NCBI GenBank assembly: GCA_002422315.1
Contig: DIUJ01000049.1
Span: 1,722-65,721, forward strand
Source: Bacteroidetes bacterium UBA6161
GTDB lineage: Bacteria > Bacteroidota > Bacteroidia > NS11-12g > UBA955
Reading direction: 5' to 3'
Length of the DNA stretch: 64,000 bases
Shown here piece by piece: positions 52,787 to 61,473 of this stretch. Every line of letters starts with the position of its first letter. Within the stretch, counting starts at the first letter, position 1. Under the pieces are notes generated by a model. It had not been told where the DNA came from. It was given only the letters and a program-made list of their open reading frames with translations, and searched no databases. The position numbers were made by a program, and so were the translations under genes.

Positions 52787-53905
52787 TTAAAGTTTTCTTG
52801 TAATCACAGGAAGTATAGAGTTTTTCCATGTTTCAAAAGTTCCTTTTTTGATTTCTTCACGTGCTTTTTCGGTTAGCCACATGTAGAATTTTAAATTTTG
52901 CATACTTGCAACCATAGCTACCAGCATTTCTCCTGCCATAGTCAAATGTCTAAGGTAAGATTTTGTATAATTTGGGGTTAAAATAGGGTCTAAACTACTA
53001 AAGTCTTTTTCCCATTTTTTATTTCTTAGGTTTATTTGTCCTTCTGTAGTAAATACAGAACCATTTCTACCATTTCTTGTTGGCATTACACAATCAAACA
53101 TATCAATACCCAAAGAAATACATTCTAGAATATTTTCAGGCTTCCCCACGCCCATAAGGTATCTTGGCTTTTCCCATGGTAAAATATTACAAACTAGCTC
53201 CGTCATTTCATACATGAGTTCGTTTGGTTCACCAACAGAAAGTCCTCCTATGGCATTGCCTGGCCTATTGCAAGCCGCAATAAATTCTGCTGACTCTTTT
53301 CTTAAATCTTTGAAAGTACTTCCTTGAACTATAGGAAAAAGTGTTTGATTGTATCCATACAAAGGTTCTGTATCGTCAAATCTTTGTATACATCTTTTTA
53401 GCCAACGGTGGGTAAGGTCCATACTATTTTTTGCATACTCTTTTTCACAAGGGTAGGGTGTACATTCATCAAAAGCCATAATAATATCTGCTCCAATTTC
53501 TCTTTGAATATCCATTACATTTTCTGGTGTGAAAAAATGTTTACTACCATCTATATGAGATTTAAAAACAGCGCCTTCTTCTTGTAATTTTCTATTTTGT
53601 GAAAGTGAATAAACTTGATATCCGCCGCTATCTGTGAGCATAGCATTGGGCCAACCAATAAATTTATGTAAACCTCCAGCTTCTTTTATTACCTCGGTAC
53701 CCGGCCTAAGGTATAAATGGTAGGTATTGCCAAGTATTATTTTAGCATTCAAATCCTCGCTTAGTTGTTCACGGTATATACCTTTTACTGTAGCTTGAGT
53801 ACCTACGGGCATAAAAACGGGAGTTTCAATTACCCCGTGATCGGTGTGTAACTCTCCAGCTCTTGCTTTGCTTCCTGAGCTTGTGTGGGTTAAATTAAAT
53901 TTCAT
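52787..53905 (-). CDS. tgt: tRNA-guanine transglycosylase
   Basis: A 372-aa enzyme that exchanges guanine 34 for preQ1 in tRNAs with GUN anticodons. LTDSGGYQVYSLS, AFDECTPYP and FDCVMPTRNGRNG are catalytic and binding segments. The canonical zinc cysteines (CxCxxC) near residue 300 are missing: DPILTPNYTKSYLRHL stands there, as I recall for other Bacteroidota. The ATG overlaps the porT stop by one base. Confidence 0.93.
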   Translation of the reverse strand: MKFNLTHTSSGSKARAGELHTDHGVIETPVFMPVGTQATVKGIYREQLSEDLNAKIILGNTYHLYLRPGTEVIKEAGGLHKFIGWPNAMLTDSGGYQVYSLSQNRKLQEEGAVFKSHIDGSKHFFTPENVMDIQREIGADIIMAFDECTPYPCEKEYAKNSMDLTHRWLKRCIQRFDDTEPLYGYNQTLFPIVQGSTFKDLRKESAEFIAACNRPGNAIGGLSVGEPNELMYEMTELVCNILPWEKPRYLMGVGKPENILECISLGIDMFDCVMPTRNGRNGSVFTTEGQINLRNKKWEKDFSSLDPILTPNYTKSYLRHLTMAGEMLVAMVASMQNLKFYMWLTEKAREEIKKGTFETWKNSILPVITRKL

Positions 53906-54621
53906 TATTCGAAATGGAAAGAGATTTGCAAGAGTCTGGTTTGTAAAAATCCTATAGAGCCATTATACAAATAGGGGTCTTGCGATATCATGTTATTAAT
54001 AGAATTAGTCATTTTTATTTCAGGAGAAAATTTAAATACATGGGTATAAATATCAAATCCAAAGCCGAATTCGTAAGAAATGGATTGTTGTTTCAGTGCT
54101 ACGATTTTTCTATTTGGACCTCTATCTTTATCTTCAAGTGCTGCAAAGTCGTGGCTTAGCCTAACCCCGCCAATAACATATAGCCTTTTGTTAGAATGTC
54201 TTTCAGATTTGTATTTTACCAAAATAGGTAAGTCAAAAGAAACGCTTTCTACTTGAATCTTATCAATTCTATCATTAAAGGTGTATTCTACATTTCTGTT
54301 ATTAAAATGCAATTGTGGTAAAAGTCTAAAGTCGAAATATTTACCCATCCTAACATTGGCTATACCTCCTAAGCCAAATCCAGGGAAACCCATACTTCTA
54401 ATAGATTGTAAAGAGTCTTGTAACAAAAGTTCATTTACTGGATTTATTTTAAACCTTCCATAGCTTCCTAAAATAGTAAAACCCATGTGAAATGGTTTAC
54501 TTGGATACCTGTTTATATCAATTTCTGTTTTTGGTTTTTGCGCAAAACCACCGATTGTTGTTAAACAAATCAAACAGACTATAAGTATTCTTTTTATTTT
54601 ATGGCTGTGTAGAGACTGCAA
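53905..54621 (-). CDS. porT: PorT family protein of type IX secretion
   Basis: A 238-aa outer-membrane beta-barrel protein with a signal peptide (ends near GGFAQ). Alternating strands across the length, HMGFTILGSYGRFKINP near the start and the final LLQISFHFE barrel strand fit PorT/SprT of the type IX system. Its position between ubiE and tgt, overlapping ubiE by 28 bases, matches what I recall for porT in Flavobacteriia. An alternative is a general PorT-like OmpA-type barrel. Confidence 0.78.
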   Translation of the reverse strand: MQSLHSHKIKRILIVCLICLTTIGGFAQKPKTEIDINRYPSKPFHMGFTILGSYGRFKINPVNELLLQDSLQSIRSMGFPGFGLGGIANVRMGKYFDFRLLPQLHFNNRNVEYTFNDRIDKIQVESVSFDLPILVKYKSERHSNKRLYVIGGVRLSHDFAALEDKDRGPNRKIVALKQQSISYEFGFGFDIYTHVFKFSPEIKMTNSINNMISQDPYLYNGSIGFLQTRLLQISFHFE

Positions 54622-55325
54622 ATTCCAAAAGTTAAGGGTTGTGATTCTGTTTTTGTAAAACCTATTTTTTCTAAAATATCTGTAAACTCTTTACCATCTG
54701 GAAATGCTTGTACTGATTCTGGCAGATAAGTATAAGCTTTTTGAGAACCTGAAATAAGGCGCCCCCATGTAGGTAAAATAGTTTTAAAGTAAAAATTGTA
54801 CAATTGTTTTATAGGGAAAATACGAGGTTTAGAAAATTCTAATATTGCAATTTTACCACCAGAACGTGTAACTCTATAAATTTCTTGTAGCCCTAATTCT
54901 AAATGTTCAAAATTTCTGACACCAAATCCAACCGTTACGGCATCAAAACTATTGTCTTCGAAGGGTAATTTTTCAGAATCTCCTCTTTCTAGGGTGATGA
55001 GGTTGTGAAGTCCTTTCTGTTTTATTTTGACTCTTCCATGTTTCATCATTCCTTCAGAAATATCTACCCCTATTACCTTTTCGGGATTTGTACCTTTACT
55101 TGCAGCTATGGCCAAATCTGCTGTACCTGTTGCTACGTCTAAGATATTCTTGGGGTCTATAGTAGAGATAGCCTTAATTGCTTTCTTTCTCCATCCTTGG
55201 TCTATGCCTAAAGATAGAAAACGATTCAAAAAATCGTATTTACCAGATATAGAGTCAAACATTTCTTCAACTTGAGCTTTTTTACTCATTTCGGAATTCA
55301 TATCCGGTTTTACTTTTGTTTGCAT
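54594..55325 (-). CDS. ubiE: Demethylmenaquinone methyltransferase
   Basis: A 243-aa SAM-dependent enzyme (UbiE/MenG) that finishes menaquinone. VEEMFDSISGKYDFLNRFLSLGID and the SAM loop LDVATGTADLAI are diagnostic; VGFGVRNF follows. In this phylum the product is menaquinone. It leads the ubiE-porT-tgt-lptF/G operon behind a promoter at 55356. Confidence 0.93.
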   Translation of the reverse strand: MQTKVKPDMNSEMSKKAQVEEMFDSISGKYDFLNRFLSLGIDQGWRKKAIKAISTIDPKNILDVATGTADLAIAASKGTNPEKVIGVDISEGMMKHGRVKIKQKGLHNLITLERGDSEKLPFEDNSFDAVTVGFGVRNFEHLELGLQEIYRVTRSGGKIAILEFSKPRIFPIKQLYNFYFKTILPTWGRLISGSQKAYTYLPESVQAFPDGKEFTDILEKIGFTKTESQPLTFGICSLYTAIK

Positions 55326-55335
55326 TTATTTGTTG

Positions 55336-55343
55336 TATTTTCG
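55336..55343 (+). promoter_or_regulatory. Possible -7 box of engB (TATTTTCG)
   Basis: TATTTTCG is one base off TAnnTTTG and lies 47 bases before the engB ATG, in the 65-base divergent gap with ubiE. Confidence 0.35.
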
Positions 55344-55355
55344 CGTTTCCAACGG

Positions 55356-55386
55356 CAAATATAATTATACTCTTTTCCTAACCCAA
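55356..55386 (-). promoter_or_regulatory. Promoter of the ubiE operon
   Basis: On the minus strand TATATTTG (55363-55356) with TTG at 55386-55384, 20 bases apart. Both Bacteroidota elements are present; start of transcription near 55350. Confidence 0.6.
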
Positions 55387-55390
55387 CAAC

Positions 55391-55996
55391 ATGAACAAAT
55401 ATCTCGTTAAATCTGCAATTTTTAAGGCTTCTTTTCCAAATCACAAAGCAATGCTGGAATATGGCTTGCCAGAATTTGCATTTATTGGTCGGTCTAATGT
55501 AGGAAAATCCTCTCTAATTAATATGTTGTGTGGTAAAAAAGAAATGGCACATACGTCTTCTAAGCCAGGAAAAACTAAGCAAATTGTTTGTTTTGAAATT
55601 GATAAAAACTGGATGTTAGTAGATTTACCTGGTTATGGATATGCTAAGACTAGCAAAGAAGAAAGAGCAAATCTTTCGGGTTTGGTAAGTGGTTATTTAT
55701 TAAATAGGCCAAATCTTTATTGTGTATTTGTTCTCATCGATGTTAGAATACCACCTCAAGCCATAGATTTAGATTTTATGGAATGGTGTAGCAACAATCA
55801 AATTCCTTTTGTGATTTTATTTACCAAAGCGGATAAATTAAAAAGCCAGGTAGTTTTTGAAAATATCCAGAAATATAATGAGAAGTTATCCGAAGAATGG
55901 GTTGAACTTCCCTCTCAGATTGTTACATCTGCTGTGGATGGGATAGGGAAGGAGGATGTAATACGATTTATCAAAGAATCGCAAGCAACGATTTAA
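55391..55996 (+). CDS. engB: Ribosome-biogenesis GTP-binding protein EngB (YsxC/YihA)
   Basis: A 201-aa GTPase needed for assembly of the large ribosomal subunit. G1 GRSNVGKSSL, G2 threonine in TSSKPGKT, G3 DLPGYGYA and G4 FTKADK are all visible. Single gene, convergent with tsaC (one base apart). Confidence 0.95.
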   Translation: MNKYLVKSAIFKASFPNHKAMLEYGLPEFAFIGRSNVGKSSLINMLCGKKEMAHTSSKPGKTKQIVCFEIDKNWMLVDLPGYGYAKTSKEERANLSGLVSGYLLNRPNLYCVFVLIDVRIPPQAIDLDFMEWCSNNQIPFVILFTKADKLKSQVVFENIQKYNEKLSEEWVELPSQIVTSAVDGIGKEDVIRFIKESQATI

Positions 55997-55997
55997 T

Positions 55998-56966
55998 CTA
56001 TTTTGAAGCAGCTCTTTTTAACCTATCGTTTATCGCATCCCCAAGACCTTGACTGGGAAGGGAAGTGGAGAAGATTTCACTAATTTTTTCACTGTTGTCC
56101 AATCTTCTTATATAGCTATAAAGATTTGCTGCGGCTTCTGTAGTATGGCCAGTCTCAGATAGGTTTAAAACCTCCTTGCAGTTTACAGGTAATTTAGGTA
56201 TATGACCATAGCCAAGCCAAGCAAAATCTGATTTTATGGTGTCAAAATCAAAGTTAGATAAATCGATAAGGGTTATTTTTTTCCTAGGGCTATAATGTTT
56301 GTCTAATTGCCCAGGTGCATTAGGATTTGAATTTTGGTGAAGTACAAGAGGGATAGAATAGCCTAATACTTTTTCAATATCCTCTTTAGAAATCCCACCT
56401 AATCGCCAAACTTCTAATTTGTTGTTTTGTAACCCAACAATGGTAGACTCTATTCCTACAAGAGATTCTCCACCATCTAAAATATAGTCAATTTTATTGT
56501 CTAATTGATCCAAAACGTGTTGTGCACTAGTAGGGCTCACATATCCAAAAGGATTGGCACTAGGTGCAGCCAAAGGGAATTTTAATCTTTCGAGTAATTT
56601 TAGAGACAATGGGTGGTTCGGAATTCTAACAGCCACCAAAGGACTACCTGCGGTAAGAAGGTCTGGTATGAAATCTTTTTTGGGCCCAACCAGTGTAAGA
56701 GAACCTGGCCAAAATGCTTCTGCTAGCTTTACAAAATCCGAATGTACCTTATCAAAAAAACTAAAAGCATTTTCTATACTGTGGGTATGCAGTATAAGTG
56801 GGTCAAAAAAAGGTCTGTTTTTTGCCTCAAAAATTTTGGCAATAGCATTATTATCCAATCCATTTGCAGCCAATCCGTATACTGTTTCTGTAGGAATAGC
56901 AACTAAACCTCCATGCAGCAGTATTTCCTCTGCTTTGAATATATCCTTTCCAGTTAGGGTTGTCAA
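55998..56966 (-). CDS. tsaC: Threonylcarbamoyl-AMP synthase (TsaC/Sua5)
   Basis: A 322-aa enzyme for the t6A modification of tRNA. The YrdC domain (about 10-200) has the family TETVYGL and KNRP motifs and PSANPFGYVSPT. A C-terminal Sua5-type domain (about 225-322, starting near PGQLDKHYSP) makes it the long form. Its ATG overlaps the sigma-54 regulator stop by 4 bases. Confidence 0.92.
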   Translation of the reverse strand: MTTLTGKDIFKAEEILLHGGLVAIPTETVYGLAANGLDNNAIAKIFEAKNRPFFDPLILHTHSIENAFSFFDKVHSDFVKLAEAFWPGSLTLVGPKKDFIPDLLTAGSPLVAVRIPNHPLSLKLLERLKFPLAAPSANPFGYVSPTSAQHVLDQLDNKIDYILDGGESLVGIESTIVGLQNNKLEVWRLGGISKEDIEKVLGYSIPLVLHQNSNPNAPGQLDKHYSPRKKITLIDLSNFDFDTIKSDFAWLGYGHIPKLPVNCKEVLNLSETGHTTEAAANLYSYIRRLDNSEKISEIFSTSLPSQGLGDAINDRLKRAASK

Positions 56967-58330
56967 TTTGGAAGATTCCTTCTTAATTTATACTTTTCAA
57001 TTTTGTTATACAGGTGGCTTCTCTGTATATCTATTTCCAAGGCGGTTTTGGCAACATTCCAATTGTTTTTATTGAGTTTATATTCTAAAAATACTTTTTC
57101 AGAAAAATCTTTAAAATCTTGGAATTTGTCAAATCCACTAACATCAATTAATTCACTTTGGAAAGAAATTTGGGATGGATTAGAATAGCTCATCACATCT
57201 TCTGCTGTAATTTTTTTATCGCATAAAATCACAAGCCTTTCTACAACATTTCTTAGCTCCCGTATGTTTCCACTCCATTGTACATTCTTTAATTCTGTAA
57301 GTGCTTCAGTTGTAAAAGATTTTGCACTTTGCCCACTGTCTTCACATATTTCTTTTAAGAATTTTTCGGCTAATACCGGTATGTCGTCTTCTCTTTCATT
57401 AAGTGTAGGTACATGTATTAGAATTACACTTAGCCTATGGTACAGGTCCATTCTGAAATTACCTTTGTCTATTTCTTCAACTAAGTTCTTGTTAGTAGCT
57501 GCAACCACTCTTACATCTACCTTAATTTGTTTATCTCCACCTACTCTAGTAATAATTCCTTCTTGTATAGCTCTTAGAACTTTTGCTTGAGCGGATAAAC
57601 TCATATCTCCAATTTCATCTAGGAAAAGTGTACCTCCATTGGCTTGTTCAAACTTACCTATGCGTTGTTTTATTGCAGTTGTAAAAGCTCCTTTTTCATG
57701 TCCAAATAATTCACTTTCAATCAATTCGCTTGGTATTGCAGCACAGTTTACTTCGATAAGTGGTGCGCTTGCTCTATGGCTTTTTTCATGTATCCATCTA
57801 GCAACCAGTTCCTTACCAGTTCCATTCTCTCCAGTAATCAAAACTCTTGCGTCTGTTGGTGCAACTTTTTCAATGGTAGACTTTATCTTAATAATTCCAG
57901 GAGAATCGCCAACGATATCTTTGGTTTTAGAAACTTTGCGTTTTAGAATCTTTGTTTCTAGTACCAAATTACCTTTGTCGATTGCATTTTTAATGGTAAT
58001 TAAAAGCCTATTTAAATCAGGTGGTTTGGAAATAAAGTCGTAGGCTCCTTTTCTTACTGCATCTACTGCAAGTTCTATTGTTCCATGACCAGAAATCATT
58101 ATTATTGGAGTATCTGGAACTATTTGAGATGCTTTGGAAAGAAATTCCATTCCATCCATTCCGGGCATTTTTATATCAGAAAGAATTACATCGTATTCTG
58201 TATCGTTTATCAACTGTAAAGCGGCATTTGCGCTTTCTGCAATATCTACCATGTATCCTTCAAAGCCCAAAATTTCTTTTAAAGTTTCTCGGATAGCCTT
58301 TTCATCATCTACTACTAATATTTTAGTCAT
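56963..58330 (-). CDS. NtrC-family sigma-54-dependent response regulator
   Basis: A 455-aa regulator: receiver domain (1-120, phosphorylation site D52), AAA+ domain with Walker A GENGTGKE, and a Fis-type HTH at the end (NVAKTALEIDIQRSHLYNKI). The sigma-54 contact loop reads GAFTTA in place of GAFTGA. No histidine kinase is next to it; the pair at 58414-60113 is on the same strand upstream, with 83 bases between. It overlaps tsaC. Confidence 0.9.
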   Translation of the reverse strand: MTKILVVDDEKAIRETLKEILGFEGYMVDIAESANAALQLINDTEYDVILSDIKMPGMDGMEFLSKASQIVPDTPIIMISGHGTIELAVDAVRKGAYDFISKPPDLNRLLITIKNAIDKGNLVLETKILKRKVSKTKDIVGDSPGIIKIKSTIEKVAPTDARVLITGENGTGKELVARWIHEKSHRASAPLIEVNCAAIPSELIESELFGHEKGAFTTAIKQRIGKFEQANGGTLFLDEIGDMSLSAQAKVLRAIQEGIITRVGGDKQIKVDVRVVAATNKNLVEEIDKGNFRMDLYHRLSVILIHVPTLNEREDDIPVLAEKFLKEICEDSGQSAKSFTTEALTELKNVQWSGNIRELRNVVERLVILCDKKITAEDVMSYSNPSQISFQSELIDVSGFDKFQDFKDFSEKVFLEYKLNKNNWNVAKTALEIDIQRSHLYNKIEKYKLRRNLPN

Positions 58331-58413
58331 GGGTTTAATAATTTCTTACATTGCAAATATGCAATTCTTTCCCCTTATTTCATAGGTTTGTGTAAAAAGG
58401 GTTTATAAAGAAA

Positions 58414-59442
58414 TCAAGCTTTTTGAAGAGTAAAACTAAAAGTAGAACCTTTTCCTAGTTCACTCCTTACATTAATGTTTTGGTGGTGGCTTTCTATAAT
58501 GTGTTTTACAATTGCCAATCCCAGTCCTGTTCCTCCAAAATCCCTAGAACGGCTTCTATCAACCCTGTAAAATCTCTCAAATAATCTTGGGAAATGTTCT
58601 TTTGAAATTCCTTCTCCATCGTCAGAAACTTCAATTAGTACATTTTCATCCATATCGTATATTCCAATTTGAACATTGCCGCTTTCTTTTCCATAGTTTA
58701 AAGCATTTACCATAAGATTTACTAGAACTTGTCTTATTCTTTGTCGGTCGGCTTTAACCCAATATGGTGTATTGGAGGATTCTTTTATTTTTAATTTTAT
58801 TTTTCGAATTTCTGCCCTCATTTCTAGGGCGTCTATTATTTCTGAGATTAGTTCTGTGATGTCAAAGGTTTCATAGTTCATTTGTATTTTACCAGATTCC
58901 ATTTGGCTGATGGATAACAAGTCACTTACTAATTGGTCCAGCCTTTCTGCACTTTTTGCTGCTTTTTTAATGAACTTAATATTTACTTCTGGGTCTTCTA
59001 ATGCTCCATCCAATAAGGTTTCTAAATATCCTTGGATATTAAAAATGGGGGTTTTTAGTTCATGTGATACATTGCCAAGAAATTCTTTCCTAAATTCTTC
59101 TTGTTGTTTTAATTCAATTAGTTTTTCGTTTTGTTGAACTACCCATTGCAATACCTCGTCGTTTACATCTGCTATGGGGTCATTTTCTGTTTTAGGTAAA
59201 ATAGCATTCTTAGAAACATCAGAGTTTTTATCCCTTATAATTTTGTAGATTAATTTGATTTTTCTATAAATGAATTTTTCAATTGAAAAACGAATAAAAA
59301 TAAAGGAAAAGAAAAAAAACAAAGTACTGTGGAGGATAATGTTCTCTCCTTTTACTTTATTTATAAGCAAAGAAATACACACCAAGGTAGTTAATCCTAA
59401 AGCATTCCATAGAGCTATAGTATTTGGTGTGCTTTTTTTCAT
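58414..59442 (-). CDS. Sensor histidine kinase (PhoR-like)
   Basis: A 342-aa kinase with two N-terminal membrane segments (about 10-28 and 37-52) and almost no periplasmic loop, so it probably senses at the membrane or inside. No HAMP or PAS domain is obvious. H127 in VSHELKTP is the phosphorylated site; the ATPase domain has N, G1 (DDGEGI), F and G2 (GGTGLGLAIVKH) boxes. It overlaps the response regulator gene by 4 bases. Confidence 0.9.
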   Translation of the reverse strand: MKKSTPNTIALWNALGLTTLVCISLLINKVKGENIILHSTLFFFFSFIFIRFSIEKFIYRKIKLIYKIIRDKNSDVSKNAILPKTENDPIADVNDEVLQWVVQQNEKLIELKQQEEFRKEFLGNVSHELKTPIFNIQGYLETLLDGALEDPEVNIKFIKKAAKSAERLDQLVSDLLSISQMESGKIQMNYETFDITELISEIIDALEMRAEIRKIKLKIKESSNTPYWVKADRQRIRQVLVNLMVNALNYGKESGNVQIGIYDMDENVLIEVSDDGEGISKEHFPRLFERFYRVDRSRSRDFGGTGLGLAIVKHIIESHHQNINVRSELGKGSTFSFTLQKA

Positions 59443-60113
59443 TCATTTTCGAACTTATAACCAACTCCTTTTACAGTGTAAATGAATTGGTCATTAAGTT
59501 TTTCTCTAATTTTTCTAATGTGTACATCAATTGTTCTATCTACTACCAATACTTCGTTGCCCCAAACATTTTCTAAGATTTGGTCTCTGGTAAAAACCTT
59601 TCCTGGTTTGGATGCAAGCAAGGACAAGAGTTCAAATTCTTTTTTGGGGAATTGTAATATTTTGCCGTCAAATTTAACACTAAAAGTTTCTCTGTCAATA
59701 ACCAAATTGGTAAATTCAAATTTTTCCGCCTTTTCTTCAATTTGGTTTCTTTTTAGAATGGCTTTTATTCTAGAGATTAGAACCCTTGGTTTAATAGGCT
59801 TGATTATATAATCATCTCCTCCTGCATCAAAACCTGCTAACTCAGAATATTCTTCTGAACGTGCGGTAAGAAAAACAATAGGACGGTTTTTTAAGATTTG
59901 ACTGTCTCGCATTAGTCTACATGCTTCTATGCCATCCATTTCTGGCATCATTACATCCATTAATATCAAATCAGGTTGGTGGTACAATGCTTGTTTAATA
60001 GCTTCTTTGCCATTTTTAGCAGTTTCTACTGTGTAGCCTTCTCTCTTAAGATTATAAGTAATCAAATCAAGAATATCTTCCTCGTCGTCTACTACTAAAA
60101 TTTTTTGGTTCAT
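59439..60113 (-). CDS. OmpR/PhoB-family response regulator
   Basis: A 224-aa regulator: receiver domain with D53 (LMDVMMPEMDG) and K near 105 (YIIKPIKP), and a winged-helix DNA-binding domain (about 130-224, ending VKGVGYKFE). Coupled to its kinase by a 4-base overlap. By analogy with PhoB it could act on the nearby phosphate-selective-type porin; no Pho box was identified. Confidence 0.92.
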   Translation of the reverse strand: MNQKILVVDDEEDILDLITYNLKREGYTVETAKNGKEAIKQALYHQPDLILMDVMMPEMDGIEACRLMRDSQILKNRPIVFLTARSEEYSELAGFDAGGDDYIIKPIKPRVLISRIKAILKRNQIEEKAEKFEFTNLVIDRETFSVKFDGKILQFPKKEFELLSLLASKPGKVFTRDQILENVWGNEVLVVDRTIDVHIRKIREKLNDQFIYTVKGVGYKFENE

Positions 60114-60213
60114 ACTTATTTTTATAGTGTTAAATTAACTTCAAAATAACAAGAATAAGACAAATTAAAAATTAAGCATTTGTTAAATTTGCGTTACTTA
60201 TTGGAAGATATAG

Positions 60214-61371
60214 TTAATTCTGATTTCTGAAATAATTGTCTAAAAATTGCTCTAACTCTTCTCCTCTTAAGTTCTTAGCAAGAATTTTCCCTTCTTTATC
60301 TAGCAAAACTGTTGCGGGGATACCTTTTACTTTATAAACTTTAGCAGGCGCAGCGCTCCAATATTGTAGGTCGCTAACATGAACCCAAGGAAGCATGTCT
60401 TTTTCAATGGCACTTACCCAACTGTTTTTGTCTTTGTCTAAACTAACAGCATATATTTCGAATCCTTTATTTTTAAACTTCTCATACATTACTCTGTTAA
60501 AAGGATTTTCTTTTCTACAAGGCCCACACCAGGAAGCCCAAAAATCTATAAGTACAACTTTGCCTCTTAAGGAGGATAGTTTTATTGAATCGCCTTGTGG
60601 ACTTGGTAAGTTAATATCCGGTGCAACACCTCCAATAAGTGTAGCAGCTTCTCTTATATAATCCTCATTTATTTGTTTGTAGTATTCTGATTTTTGGATT
60701 GTTTTTAAGCTTTTTAACACTTGGTCGTATTCTTCTTTTCCAGCTTCTGGAACAAAGTATTTAAATACGAAATATGCACCAAGTGGATTACTTGTGTCGC
60801 TTAGTATATTGGAAATTAAGGCTTTTTGATTTTCCATTTCCATATAATACGAGTTCTCTATTTCCTTTACATTGTCTTCTGTAATTTTTCCCGAACGAGA
60901 CAATTGAACTATACTGTTTATATTGTATTGTGCTTTTGCATTGTCCTCTAAGAATTTTCTTATTTTAGAAGTACTTTCACTATTATTACCTTCTAGCTGG
61001 TATTGTATACCTTCGTTTCTTAAAAAAACTTGCATTTTGAGTGCAACATTTTTATCTATAGCTAAAGGTATTGCTGTTTGTTCGTCCATCATTAGGTAAA
61101 GCAAGGAACTTGAATTTACTTTGCCACGGAAAGAAAAAACAGAATCAGAAACGATGGAACTGCTATCGATAGTTTTGTTGTTTAGTCCATCCTTTAGGTA
61201 TAGTTTTGATGGTTTTTTACCTAATAAGACGCCTTTGATTTCATAGCTTAATTCATTAGTAGAAACGTTTGTTTTAGGTTTTTTCTGTGCTTGTATTCCC
61301 GGAATTAAAAAAGTAGTACAAACAAAAAGTAACGAATAATAGGTTGTTCTTTTTAAGAATTTCTTGGTCAT
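60214..61371 (-). CDS. TlpA-like thiol-disulfide oxidoreductase with DUF4369
   Basis: A 385-aa exported protein. The ATG at 61371 (MTKKFLKR) begins a normal signal peptide ending near GIQAQ; the Met 15 codons upstream is rejected. An N-terminal DUF4369 domain (about 40-150) is followed by a thioredoxin-fold domain (about 240-385) with active site WCGPC (ASWCGPCRKENPF) and cis-Pro in GIPATVLLD. It acts in the periplasm in cytochrome maturation or disulfide reduction. Confidence 0.9.
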   Translation of the reverse strand: MTKKFLKRTTYYSLLFVCTTFLIPGIQAQKKPKTNVSTNELSYEIKGVLLGKKPSKLYLKDGLNNKTIDSSSIVSDSVFSFRGKVNSSSLLYLMMDEQTAIPLAIDKNVALKMQVFLRNEGIQYQLEGNNSESTSKIRKFLEDNAKAQYNINSIVQLSRSGKITEDNVKEIENSYYMEMENQKALISNILSDTSNPLGAYFVFKYFVPEAGKEEYDQVLKSLKTIQKSEYYKQINEDYIREAATLIGGVAPDINLPSPQGDSIKLSSLRGKVVLIDFWASWCGPCRKENPFNRVMYEKFKNKGFEIYAVSLDKDKNSWVSAIEKDMLPWVHVSDLQYWSAAPAKVYKVKGIPATVLLDKEGKILAKNLRGEELEQFLDNYFRNQN

Positions 61372-61391
61372 TATGTTAGTTATATTTTTTT

Positions 61392-61399
61392 CAAATATA
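61392..61399 (-). promoter_or_regulatory. -7 promoter box of the TlpA-like gene (TATATTTG)
   Basis: On the minus strand TATATTTG fits TAnnTTTG, 20 bases before the ATG at 61371, supporting that start over the Met at 61416, which lies upstream of the box. Confidence 0.5.
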
Positions 61400-61473
61400 G
61401 GAATAAATCGTGCCAAGATTTTAATTTGAGGTTAAAATTTAGAATATTACCGATACTTCAATGTTTTTCACAT

